A stretch of 44,711 bases of DNA from a bacterium c-19. GTDB taxonomy: Bacteria > Bacillota_I > Bacilli_A > Erysipelotrichales > Erysipelotrichaceae. Position numbers and translations under genes: made by a program. The DNA is taken from contig QZED01000016.1 in NCBI GenBank assembly GCA_009917405.1, positions 1-44,711 on the forward strand, in the 5' to 3' direction. This document shows positions 33,175 to 41,414 of this stretch, one piece after another. The notes under the pieces are model-generated. The model did no database searches. It had not been told where the DNA came from and saw only the letters and a program-made list of their open reading frames with translations. The number at the start of each line of letters is the position of its first letter. The stretch's first letter is position 1.

Positions 33175-36126
33175 ATGTTTTTAAAAAGAATAGAATTGCA
33201 GGGCTTTAAGTCCTTTGCGGATAAATCAATCATTCACTTTGATTCCGATGTGATTGGCATTGTCGGACCGAACGGCTGCGGCAAAAGTAATATCAATGAT
33301 GCGATTCGTTGGGTACTCGGAGAACAGAGTGTGAAAAGTCTGCGTGGGAGCAGCATGAGCGATGTCATATTCAGCGGCTCTACACAGCGTAAGGCAGTCA
33401 ATACCGCCGAAGTGACACTTGTGTTTGATAATTCAAAGCACTATTTGAACGTCGATTATGAAGAGGTGGAAATTACTCGCAGGCTGCATCGCCAAAGCGG
33501 TGAGGGTGAATATTTTATCAATAAAACTCCGTGTCGTTTGAAGGACGTAGTCAATATTGTGATGGACAGCGGTTTGGGACGCGATTCCTTATCGATCATC
33601 ACGCAAGGAAATATCTCAAGCTTTGCGGAAGCAAAGCCGGAGGAGCGCCGTGCATTGTTTGAGGAAGCTGCCGGCGTTGCCAAATATAAGAAGCGAAAAA
33701 ATGAATCGCTTGCCAAACTGAATCGCACACAGGAAAATCTGATGCGAGTAGAGGACATTATTGCGGAATTGGAGCGTCAAGTAAATCCGCTAAAGCGTCA
33801 GGCAAAAAAGGCTGAATTATATTTGGAAAAGCGCAGTGAGTTGGAAGCAATCGAAATCAGTGTAATTGCGGATGAAATTGAACAATTAACGGAACGTATT
33901 GAGATATTAAAGAAAAAGGCATTTGATCTAGATACACAAAAAGCGATGAATGAAACAACCATTCAAGTCGAAGATTTAAAAAACAGCGATCTTCGTAAAG
34001 AAATGTTTCAGTTGGACCATGAAATCAATCAGCTTCAGGAAGCTTATACCAAGACGATCAATGAAATTTCGGTATTGGAAACGCGCAAAGCTGAATTAGA
34101 TGAAAAGCGCAAGTATGCGTTGGAGTTTGCGGATCGCAAAGAAAAGCTGAAAGAATTAAAGGCGATGCTTGAAGAAGCAAGCTATGAATATAAAGATCGT
34201 ATGAATCGTCTTCAGGATTTACTGCGTGATATCGATCTAAAGAAAAAACAGCTTAATGAAGTAGAGGCGAGTCTCAGTGAATGCCGTAGTGAGCATTATC
34301 AGGCGGAAAATCTAATGAATCGTTTGGAAAATCGCCGTGAAGTGTTACAGAATCTTGCCAAGCAGCCGTTTAATCACCAACAGGGTGTGAAGGCAGTTTT
34401 AGATAATCAAAGTGCGTTATTAGGTGTGTTAGGTGTTATTTCACAAATTCTGAAACCGCAGATGAATTATGAGGATGCAATTTCCAATGCGTTGGGCGGA
34501 GCGATGTATCATATCGTGACTGAGGATGAATCAGCAGCACGCCATGCGATCACTTTTTTGAAGAAAAATCAAAGCGGAAGGGCAACCTTTTTACCGCTAA
34601 ATGTATTAAAACCACGTCATATGAACAATGATCATTTGATGTTGGCAAACCATACGGCAGGTTTTTTAGGCTGTGCCTGTGATTTTGTTGATAATGAGGA
34701 AATCTTTGATATCGTAAAGCAGTCATTATTGGGTAATGTACTTGTTTGCGATAATCTGATCAATGCGAATGAATTGGCAAAAGTTTTAAAATACAATTAT
34801 AAAATCGTGACCTTGGATGGTGATGTCGTACATAAAGGCGGAAGTATGAGTGGCGGACGCATGAAGAATGCCGGTTCTCCGATGACGATTCAAAAAGAAT
34901 TGAATCAGCTTTTACAAAGCATTGAAGGACAGCAGCTGCAAGTTGATGCTTTAAGCAATCAGCTATATGCATTACAAGGGAAGCAGCAGAAGTTGCAGGA
35001 CGAAGCGGTACAGTTACAAATCGCGATTGCGCAGTTAGAACCGATCGTTGAGGTAAAGCGAACCAAAATGGATCGTTTAAAAGCCGATTATGAACAGCTG
35101 GCACCGGATGAAATACAGGAAAATGAAGGCACGATGCAGGATGATCTTGTGGTTCAGTTGTCTAAGCTGTATTCAAAACGTGATGATACGCTGTCAACGA
35201 TTCAAAATAAGCGTGAACGCAGAATGCGTTGCGGCAGTGAGGTAGAACGTAAGGAAGCATCGATTCGACAGCTGCGCAGAGATCTGAATATCCTGCAAAA
35301 TGAAGAGCGTGAAGTCGGTGAACAAAAGATTAAAGCGGAAACACAGCTGGAAAATGCCTTGGATCGCTTAAGCTCAACTTATGAAATGACCTATGAATAT
35401 GCGTTGACGCAGAAGCAGGAAATTGATATTGCCGAAGCAAAACAGCGCGTGCTTACACTTCGCAAGGAAATTCAGCAATTAGGTAATGTAAATTTAGATG
35501 CACCGCAGGAATATGCAGAGGTCAGCGAACGCTTTGGATTCTTAACAAAACAGCGTAATGATTTGTTGTCAGCGAAGGATAAAATTTTAGAAGCTATCGA
35601 TGAAATGGATGAAGTGATGGTCACACAATTTCAGGAAATGTTCGATCGTATCAATAATGAGCTGAACGATGTTTTCCGAACCTTGTTTGGCGGCGGAAAG
35701 GCACGCTTATATATGGTGGATCCGCAGGATGTCTTAAATACGGGAATCGATATTGATGTTCAGCCTCCCGGTAAAACAGTACAGAATATTCGCTTGTTCT
35801 CCGGTGGGGAAAAGGCATTGATTGCAATTTGTGTGTTATTCTCGATTCTAAAAGCAAGAACGATGCCGCTGTGTATCTTTGATGAGGTAGAAGCTGCCTT
35901 GGATCAGGCGAATGTTGAGCGCTTTGCGAAATATATTGCCCGTTTCCGCGGGGAAAGCCAGTTTATCGTTGTTACTCATCGTCCCGGTACCATGGCACAA
36001 TGTGATGCTTTATACGGTGTTACCATGCAGCAAAACGGAGTTTCACAGCTGTTAAAGGTACGTCTACAGGATGCAATAAATATGGTGGATCATGAAGAAA
36101 AAGATCAGAAAGGAGTAGATGCATAA
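33175..36126 (+). CDS. smc: Chromosome segregation protein SMC (short-armed)
   Basis: SMC is the ATPase core of bacterial condensin. The 983-residue product has Walker A 'GPNGCGKSN' near residue 32, an N-terminal coiled-coil arm (about 165-400), a hinge (about 403-562, 'SGRATFLPLNVLKP' to 'MSGGRMKNAGS'), a C-terminal arm (about 570-820), the signature 'LFSGGEKALIAI' near 874 and Walker B 'LCIFDEVEAALD' near 903. Bacillus SMC is about 1186 residues; the deficit is spread over the arms, and all functional motifs are present. ATG 33175 follows AGGAGGAC. It overlaps ftsY by one base. Confidence 0.97.
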   Translation: MFLKRIELQGFKSFADKSIIHFDSDVIGIVGPNGCGKSNINDAIRWVLGEQSVKSLRGSSMSDVIFSGSTQRKAVNTAEVTLVFDNSKHYLNVDYEEVEITRRLHRQSGEGEYFINKTPCRLKDVVNIVMDSGLGRDSLSIITQGNISSFAEAKPEERRALFEEAAGVAKYKKRKNESLAKLNRTQENLMRVEDIIAELERQVNPLKRQAKKAELYLEKRSELEAIEISVIADEIEQLTERIEILKKKAFDLDTQKAMNETTIQVEDLKNSDLRKEMFQLDHEINQLQEAYTKTINEISVLETRKAELDEKRKYALEFADRKEKLKELKAMLEEASYEYKDRMNRLQDLLRDIDLKKKQLNEVEASLSECRSEHYQAENLMNRLENRREVLQNLAKQPFNHQQGVKAVLDNQSALLGVLGVISQILKPQMNYEDAISNALGGAMYHIVTEDESAARHAITFLKKNQSGRATFLPLNVLKPRHMNNDHLMLANHTAGFLGCACDFVDNEEIFDIVKQSLLGNVLVCDNLINANELAKVLKYNYKIVTLDGDVVHKGGSMSGGRMKNAGSPMTIQKELNQLLQSIEGQQLQVDALSNQLYALQGKQQKLQDEAVQLQIAIAQLEPIVEVKRTKMDRLKADYEQLAPDEIQENEGTMQDDLVVQLSKLYSKRDDTLSTIQNKRERRMRCGSEVERKEASIRQLRRDLNILQNEEREVGEQKIKAETQLENALDRLSSTYEMTYEYALTQKQEIDIAEAKQRVLTLRKEIQQLGNVNLDAPQEYAEVSERFGFLTKQRNDLLSAKDKILEAIDEMDEVMVTQFQEMFDRINNELNDVFRTLFGGGKARLYMVDPQDVLNTGIDIDVQPPGKTVQNIRLFSGGEKALIAICVLFSILKARTMPLCIFDEVEAALDQANVERFAKYIARFRGESQFIVVTHRPGTMAQCDALYGVTMQQNGVSQLLKVRLQDAINMVDHEEKDQKGVDA

Positions 36127-37103
36127 TGGGTATATTTTCAAAGCTGAAGCAGGCATTTGGCTCCAATGAGGATCAGGATCGCTATTTAAGCGGTTTAGAC
36201 AAAAGTAAAAAATCATTTTCACAAAGAATCCGCAGGCTTGCGCTTGGATTCAGCGGTGTTAATGAGGAATTTTTGGAAGAATTAATGATTGCGCTGTTAG
36301 AAGCTGATATTGGTGTAAAGACCGCTCAAAAAATTGTTGATGCGGTGGAAAATGAAGCAATGGACCGCCGTTTGAAAACTTTTAGTGAAATCAGTGAATG
36401 CTTGGTAGAACAAATGGCAAAACTGTATACGGAGCATGAGGATCGTCCTTTTCAAGAAAATCCGAACGGTCCGACAGTGATACTGATGGTCGGTGTCAAC
36501 GGAAGCGGGAAAACAACGACGACCGCAAAGCTTGCCAAACGTTTTCAAGAGGATAAAAAAAGCGTTGTGTTAGCTGCTGCTGATACATTTCGTGCCGGTG
36601 CAGTCGATCAGCTTGCCAAATGGGCGGAGCGCCTGAACTTGCCTTGTATCAAAGGACGTGAAAACGGGGATCCGAGTGCTGTGTTAGTAGATGCCTGCCG
36701 TTATGCTAAAGAACATCACAGTGATATTGTGATTGGGGATACTGCCGGACGTCTTCAAAACAAAGCCAATTTAATGAAAGAATTGGAGAAAATGAAGCGC
36801 GTTGTTGCCAAAGAAATTCCAGGTGCGCCGCATGAGGTATGGTTGGTCATTGATGCGACCACAGGACAAAACGGAATTTCGCAAGCATCTGTCTTTATGG
36901 AAACAACCGATGTCAACGGCATTATCTTAACCAAGACTGACGGTACGGCAAAGGGCGGTATTGTGATTGCGATTCGTGATCTGTTGGGATTACCTGTTAC
37001 TTATATCGGATTAGGTGAAGGTATCGATGATTTACGACCGTTCGATATCAATGCGTATCTTTATGGCTTATGTGAGGGTATTTTAACCGATGGAGGCGCT
37101 TGA
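36126..37103 (+). CDS. ftsY: Signal recognition particle receptor FtsY
   Basis: FtsY receives the SRP-ribosome complex at the membrane. The 325-residue protein has a short N-terminal region, an N domain and a G domain with 'VGVNGSGKTTTTAKLAK' near residue 120, 'LAAADTFRAGAVDQL', 'GDTAGRLQNKANLMKEL' and 'TKTDGTAKGG'. It lacks a long acidic A domain. The stop codon overlaps the ylxM start by 14 bases. smc-ftsY-ylxM is the ancestral order. Confidence 0.98.
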   Translation: MGIFSKLKQAFGSNEDQDRYLSGLDKSKKSFSQRIRRLALGFSGVNEEFLEELMIALLEADIGVKTAQKIVDAVENEAMDRRLKTFSEISECLVEQMAKLYTEHEDRPFQENPNGPTVILMVGVNGSGKTTTTAKLAKRFQEDKKSVVLAAADTFRAGAVDQLAKWAERLNLPCIKGRENGDPSAVLVDACRYAKEHHSDIVIGDTAGRLQNKANLMKELEKMKRVVAKEIPGAPHEVWLVIDATTGQNGISQASVFMETTDVNGIILTKTDGTAKGGIVIAIRDLLGLPVTYIGLGEGIDDLRPFDINAYLYGLCEGILTDGGA

Positions 37104-37422
37104 TAAAACAGAACGCATGAATGAATTGCTTGATGCTTACGGCAGTTTGCTTACCGATAAACAGCTGGATATTCTCAAACTGTATTATGAAGAAGATTTT
37201 TCTTTATCGGAAATTGCTGAGCTTCAGCAAATTTCAAGAGCAGCTGTCAGTGATCATTTAAAGCGTAGTGAAAAAGTGTTGGATGAATATGAGGCAAAGC
37301 TGAAAATTGTTTTCGGCAATCAACAGCGACGTATGCTTTATGAAGCAATGAGAGCATTAGACAATCAAAAAATCAATCAGTATATAAACGCGTTGGAAGC
37401 GATAGATAATCAGGAGGATATT
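37090..37422 (+). CDS. ylxM: SRP-associated regulator YlxM, without its own stop codon
   Basis: These 111 codons encode a full YlxM/P13 (DUF134-like helix-turn-helix) protein: 'LDKTERMNELLDAYGSLLTDKQLDILKLYY', 'SLSEIAELQQISRAAVSDHLKRSEKVLDEYEAKL'. YlxM binds the SRP and influences Ffh GTPase activity in Gram-positive cocci. The ATG at 37090 overlaps the end of ftsY; ATG 37117 is possible. No stop codon separates it from ackA, which follows in the same frame, so the natural product would be a YlxM-AckA fusion. Family members end at about 105-115 residues, which is just where ackA begins. Confidence 0.9.
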
Positions 37423-38616
37423 ATGACAAAAATTATTTCCGTAAACGCAGGAAGCTCATCTTTGAAGTTTCAATTATTTGAAATGCCGCAGGAACAAGTT
37501 TTAACAAGCGGTAATGTGGAACGAATCGGTTTGGAAGAAGGAATCTTTACCATCAAGGTTAACGGAGAAAAGGTTACGAAAAAATTACCGATTGAGGATC
37601 ATGCAAAAGCAGTTGCACTGTTAATGAATGCACTTGTAGAGCACAAGATCGTTTCCTCATTGGAAGAGATCAAGGGTGTCGGTCATCGTGTTGTTCAGGG
37701 CGGTGATTACAGCAGCAGCCGTGTGATTGATGATACGGTAGAGCAGGTAATTGTAGATATGTCTGAATTGGCACCGCTGCATAATCCTGCCGGTTTGGTA
37801 GGTTATCGTGCTTTTAAGGAAGCACTGCCGAATGCCGGTCATGTCGCTGTATTTGATACGGCTTTCCATCAGACAATGGGCCAGGAAAGCTATTTATATC
37901 CGGTTCCGATGAGCTGGTATCGTGATTATAAAATTCGTCGTTACGGCTATCACGGTACAAGCCATCAGTATGTGTCACAGCGTTGTGCTGAATTAATGAA
38001 TAAAAATATCAAGGATTTAAAAATAATTACTTGTCATTTAGGCAACGGTGCCAGTATTTCAGCGGTTGACGGCGGTAAGTGTATTAATACTTCAATGGGC
38101 TTTACACCGTTGGCGGGAATTATGATGGGAACACGCTGCGGTGATATTGATCCGGCGATTGTCTGCTATATGATGAAGAAAACGGGAATGAGCGCAGAGG
38201 AAATGGATACCGTACTGAACAAGGAAAGTGGAATGTTAGGAATCAGCGGTATTTCCAGTGATGCTCGTGATATTGAAAAAGCATGTGAGGAAGGCAAGGA
38301 AGGAGCAATTATCGCTACCGACCTTTATGTAAATCGCATTATCAATACTGTAGGCGGATACTTTGCGCAGCTCGGCGGTGTTGATGCAATCGTATTTGCT
38401 GGCGGTATCGGTGAAAATGATCATAAAATTCGTCGTTTAGTATGCGAAAAGCTGGAAAGCGCATTAGGCGTTAAGATTGACAAGGAATTAAATGCGCAGA
38501 CACGCGGTGTTGAAAAGCAGTTAAGCACTGAAGACAGCAAGGTCAGCGTATGGTTGATACCGACCAATGAAGAGCTTGTAATTGCTCGTGATACATATCA
38601 GTTGTTAGGCTTCTAA
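37423..38616 (+). CDS. ackA: Acetate kinase
   Basis: AckA converts acetyl phosphate and ADP to acetate and ATP, the energy-yielding step of acetate fermentation. The 397-residue product has normal length, with 'KIISVNAGSSSLKFQLFEM', 'GHRVVQGGDYSSS', 'VFDTAFHQTMG', 'YGYHGTSHQYVSQR', 'HLGNGASISAVDGG' and 'FAGGIGENDH'. ATG 37423 sits 5 bases after a perfect AGGAGG. The upstream frame is open into ylxM, so an N-terminally extended form is also encoded. It is followed one base later by nrnA. Confidence 0.97.
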   Translation: MTKIISVNAGSSSLKFQLFEMPQEQVLTSGNVERIGLEEGIFTIKVNGEKVTKKLPIEDHAKAVALLMNALVEHKIVSSLEEIKGVGHRVVQGGDYSSSRVIDDTVEQVIVDMSELAPLHNPAGLVGYRAFKEALPNAGHVAVFDTAFHQTMGQESYLYPVPMSWYRDYKIRRYGYHGTSHQYVSQRCAELMNKNIKDLKIITCHLGNGASISAVDGGKCINTSMGFTPLAGIMMGTRCGDIDPAIVCYMMKKTGMSAEEMDTVLNKESGMLGISGISSDARDIEKACEEGKEGAIIATDLYVNRIINTVGGYFAQLGGVDAIVFAGGIGENDHKIRRLVCEKLESALGVKIDKELNAQTRGVEKQLSTEDSKVSVWLIPTNEELVIARDTYQLLGF

Positions 38617-38617
38617 T

Positions 38618-39568
38618 ATGCAGCGCTTGTTTGAATGTATCGAGGAATATGATACGATCACCTTATTTCGTCATACCGGTGCTGATGCAGATGCACTTGG
38701 CGCTCAGTTTGGCTTAAAGCAATGGATCAATGAAACATATCCGCACAAAAAGGTTTATGCGCTCGGAACTTCGGTTGGCTCCGCCGCCGCTCATTATCCG
38801 AGCATTGATGAAGTGTCGGATGAAACAATTCAAGACTCATTGGCAATCATCTTGGATACGGCCAATGCTTCTCGCATTGATGATCAACGATGCTTAAATG
38901 CAGCCTTCAGAATCAAGATCGATCATCATATCTTGGTGGATCGTTACGCCGATATTGAATATATTGAGGATAGAAAAGGCGCTACCTGTGAAATCTTGGC
39001 GAATATGTTTCAAAAAAAGGGTGTAATGCTTTCTAAGCAGTGTGCGGAATATTTATATAGTGGCTTAATTGCGGATACTTTGCAATTTTCAATTAATGCG
39101 ACGACACCGGAAATGTTGAGAATTGCTGCTTATTTGGTTGAGCAGGGAGTAGATGTTGCGAAAATCAATGAACAGAATTTCTCTAAAAGTTTAAAGGAGT
39201 ATCGCTACGAAACTTATATCAGGGAGCATGTACAGCTGATTGATGAGCATATTGCCTTCTGTAAGATCACAAAAGTAGAATATGAACAGTTTGGTTTGTC
39301 TTATAATGCAGCTAAAGAGAAAACATATGCATTGAGCCATGTAAATGAATTTCATGCATGGGTCTTATTTGTGGAAAGCACAGATAGTACATATGAAATG
39401 CCGCTGTTTAATGCATCGATTCGATCTCGCAATGTGATTATTAATGATATTGCGATGAAATTTAACGGCGGTGGGCATCGTTATGCCTGCGGTGCTAAAA
39501 ACTTAAATGAAGCACAAATAACAGAGTTGTTACATCAGCTTTCACAACGTATCAACAATAAGGGATAA
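38618..39568 (+). CDS. nrnA: DHH-family oligoribonuclease/pAp phosphatase NrnA
   Basis: NrnA degrades very short RNAs (nano-RNA) and dephosphorylates pAp. The 316-residue product has DHH-subfamily motifs 'HTGADADALGAQ' (residues 19-30), 'IILDTANASRID', the namesake 'KIDHH' and the DHHA1 ending 'FNGGGHRYACGAKNL'. It starts one base after the ackA stop codon. In Bacillus nrnA is followed closely by dnaE; here two other genes intervene. Confidence 0.95.
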   Translation: MQRLFECIEEYDTITLFRHTGADADALGAQFGLKQWINETYPHKKVYALGTSVGSAAAHYPSIDEVSDETIQDSLAIILDTANASRIDDQRCLNAAFRIKIDHHILVDRYADIEYIEDRKGATCEILANMFQKKGVMLSKQCAEYLYSGLIADTLQFSINATTPEMLRIAAYLVEQGVDVAKINEQNFSKSLKEYRYETYIREHVQLIDEHIAFCKITKVEYEQFGLSYNAAKEKTYALSHVNEFHAWVLFVESTDSTYEMPLFNASIRSRNVIINDIAMKFNGGGHRYACGAKNLNEAQITELLHQLSQRINNKG

Positions 39569-39592
39569 TTGCCTTTGGCAGTTTCTCTTTTT
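39568..39592 (+). terminator. Terminator of ackA-nrnA
   Basis: ATTGCC and GGCAGT flank a 3-base loop, followed by TTCTCTTTTTTC. The stem is short but well placed at the nrnA stop codon. Confidence 0.55.
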
Positions 39593-39659
39593 TCTTTTTA
39601 TCATTAACAGTATCTTATAGTTCTTTCTGTCTAATCTCAATTATGCATTAATGTGTGTA

Positions 39660-39782
39660 ATGAGACAGTATGAATTATTACATCAAAAGGATGTGGAAGG
39701 CATGCAAATATTGCTTAAAACAAAAAAGCAACTACCGGTTGACACATTGCATAAGCTTGGTTGGTGGTATGTAAACTCATAA
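39660..39782 (+). CDS. Possible 40-residue protein (low confidence)
   Basis: A frame from ATG 39660 to TAA 39782 encodes MRQYELLHQKDVEGMQILLK and 20 further residues ending HKLGWWYVNS. It has no clear ribosome-binding site and no recognised family. It may be a leader peptide, a gene fragment or chance. The 260-base gap has no other gene candidate. Confidence 0.2.
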   Translation: MRQYELLHQKDVEGMQILLKTKKQLPVDTLHKLGWWYVNS

Positions 39783-39828
39783 AGTGGTATTATATGAATC
39801 ATGATAAGTATAGAAGGAGGAATTTATC

Positions 39829-40812
39829 ATGAAATTTGCCGATAAATTGATACAGCTGCGTAAAAAAGCCGGCTGGTCCCAAGAAGAATTAGCCGAACGA
39901 ATGGATGTCACAAGACAGTCTGTTTCCAAATGGGAAGGAATGCAGGCTGTACCCGACATTGAAAAAATAGTTCGACTTTCGGAATTATTCAATGTCAGTA
40001 CCGATTATCTATTAAAGGATGGTAACTGCGATGAGAGTGGTACAATCATATCGGAAGATCGATCTGGATTAAGATACATTACCATGGATGAAGCTGTTGC
40101 TTTTCTCCATGTAAAAGCAGTGACTGCCAGAGAAATCGCATTAGCTGTTTTTATGTGTATTTTGGCGCCGATCTGCTTATTGATACTGGGTGCTGTCAGT
40201 GAAATACCCGATTATGATTTGAGTGAAAATGCCGCAGGCGGAATCGGAATGATTGTACTGTTAAGCTTTGTAAGTGCTGCGGTTATTATATTCATTTCCG
40301 CAGGCAGAAAGACAGCGCCGTTTGAGTTCTTAGAAAAAGAAATATTTGAAACTGAATATGGAGTCAAAAAGATGGTTGAAGAACGCAAGGAACAATTCAG
40401 CGGAACGTATACAAAAAATAATATGATAGGATCAGCACTTTGTATCATGGCATTAGTTCCACTGTTTCTGGGAGTTATTCTTGATGAGGAAAATGAAATA
40501 TTGATGGCGGTGATGCTCTGTACTTCTTTTGTAATTGCCGGTATCGGTATTATCTTCTTTATCAACGGCGGTATTCAATGGGCAAGTTATGAAAAATTAT
40601 TACAAGAAGGAGATTACGCAAAAACAAAAAAAGAATATCGCACAATATCATCAACGATCGCAAGTGCCTATTGGTTAATTATTACAGCTGTCTACTTAGG
40701 TTATAGCTTAGTTACAAATCAATGGGAATACAGCTGGATCATATGGGTTTTGGCAGGTGTATTGTTTCCTGTCATAATAATGTTCATTCAATTATTTCAT
40801 AAAAAACGATAA
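39829..40812 (+). CDS. XRE-type regulator fused to a multi-helix membrane domain
   Basis: This 327-residue protein has an N-terminal XRE/Cro helix-turn-helix (about 5-62, 'LIQLRKKAGWSQEELAERMDVTRQSVSKWEGMQ' and 'FNVSTDYLL'). The remaining 260 residues hold about six membrane helices near 105-128, 140-163, 205-223, 230-250, 277-297 and 302-322. Membrane-tethered XRE proteins of this kind are frequent in Firmicutes; their ligands are mostly unknown. ATG 39829 follows AGAAGGAGGAA. A possible partner follows at 40894. It lies between nrnA and dnaE, which are normally close together. Confidence 0.88.
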   Translation: MKFADKLIQLRKKAGWSQEELAERMDVTRQSVSKWEGMQAVPDIEKIVRLSELFNVSTDYLLKDGNCDESGTIISEDRSGLRYITMDEAVAFLHVKAVTAREIALAVFMCILAPICLLILGAVSEIPDYDLSENAAGGIGMIVLLSFVSAAVIIFISAGRKTAPFEFLEKEIFETEYGVKKMVEERKEQFSGTYTKNNMIGSALCIMALVPLFLGVILDEENEILMAVMLCTSFVIAGIGIIFFINGGIQWASYEKLLQEGDYAKTKKEYRTISSTIASAYWLIITAVYLGYSLVTNQWEYSWIIWVLAGVLFPVIIMFIQLFHKKR

Positions 40813-40852
40813 AGAACTAATTAACTATAATGCTGCGGATGTGTATTTGTGT

Positions 40853-40858
40853 TATAAT
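40853..40858 (+). promoter_or_regulatory. Extended -10 promoter of the NTF2-like gene
   Basis: TG-T-TATAAT (TATAAT at 40853-40858) lies 36 bases upstream of the ATG at 40894. No good -35 box is seen. Confidence 0.5.
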
Positions 40859-40893
40859 TAAAAAAAATACAATGATCAGATGAGGTGTTGATA

Positions 40894-41262
40894 ATGAATA
40901 TTCGAGCATTTTGGGATGCAGTTTTAGCACAGAATGAACAAGAAATAAGAAAGTATTTTCATAAGAATGCTTATGTCAAATGGCACTGTACAAATGAACA
41001 ATTTACAGTGGATGAATTCATAATTGCGAATTGCGAATATCCCGGTGATTGGGGCGGTGAAATTGAACGCATAGAAAAAATGAATGATTTGCTTATAACA
41101 GTGGTACGAGTTTATCCAAAGGATCAATCTGTTTCTTTTCATGTAACATCGTTTTTCAAAATAAAAGATGATAAAATACAATCGGTTGATGAATACTGGG
41201 CAGATGATGGTATTGCACCAAAATGGCGCATTGATAAGCAAATAGGTAAAGTGATAAAGTAA
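40894..41262 (+). CDS. NTF2-fold (SnoaL/nuclear transport factor 2-like) protein
   Basis: This 122-residue soluble protein matches the NTF2/SnoaL-like fold: 'IRAFWDAVLAQNEQEIRKYFHKNAYVKWHCTNEQFTVDEFIIANCEYPGDW', a variable middle, then 'VTSFFKIKDDKIQSVDEYWADDG'. Firmicutes proteins of this type are mostly uncharacterised. ATG 40894 follows GAGGTG. It has its own promoter and stands between the XRE regulator and dnaE. The substrate is unknown. Confidence 0.82.
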   Translation: MNIRAFWDAVLAQNEQEIRKYFHKNAYVKWHCTNEQFTVDEFIIANCEYPGDWGGEIERIEKMNDLLITVVRVYPKDQSVSFHVTSFFKIKDDKIQSVDEYWADDGIAPKWRIDKQIGKVIK

Positions 41263-41381
41263 TAACACTGCGACTGTATCAATGCATTTCATGGTTATTA
41301 GGGTGAAATACATAAGACAAATAATAAGCACAATTTAATTTTGTATATTTTGTATATAAGGAAACGAAACAGTGAAAGATA

Positions 41382-41390
41382 TGATATAAT
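41382..41390 (+). promoter_or_regulatory. Extended -10 promoter of dnaE
   Basis: TG-A-TATAAT (TATAAT at 41385-41390) lies 24 bases upstream of the dnaE ATG. Confidence 0.55.
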
Positions 41391-41414
41391 GATACAAAGA
41401 AAGCAGGTGTAGTC

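Larger units (their letters stand above)
37090..38616 (+). other. Continuous YlxM-AckA reading frame (508 residues)
   Basis: The distance from the ylxM ATG (37090) to the ackA ATG (37423) is 333 bases, exactly 111 codons, with no stop codon in between. Translation from ylxM would give a 508-residue fusion with the junction 'DNQEDIMTKIISVNAG'. AGGAGG at 37412-37417 allows independent internal initiation of AckA. Confidence 0.85.

Noticed and set aside
39739-39744. TTGACA as a promoter for the XRE regulator
   Set aside because: No -10 box occurs 15-19 bases downstream.
41283-41312. Stem TGCATTTCA/TGAAATACA as a terminator after the NTF2-like gene
   Set aside because: One mismatch and no T-run; at most a weak hairpin.
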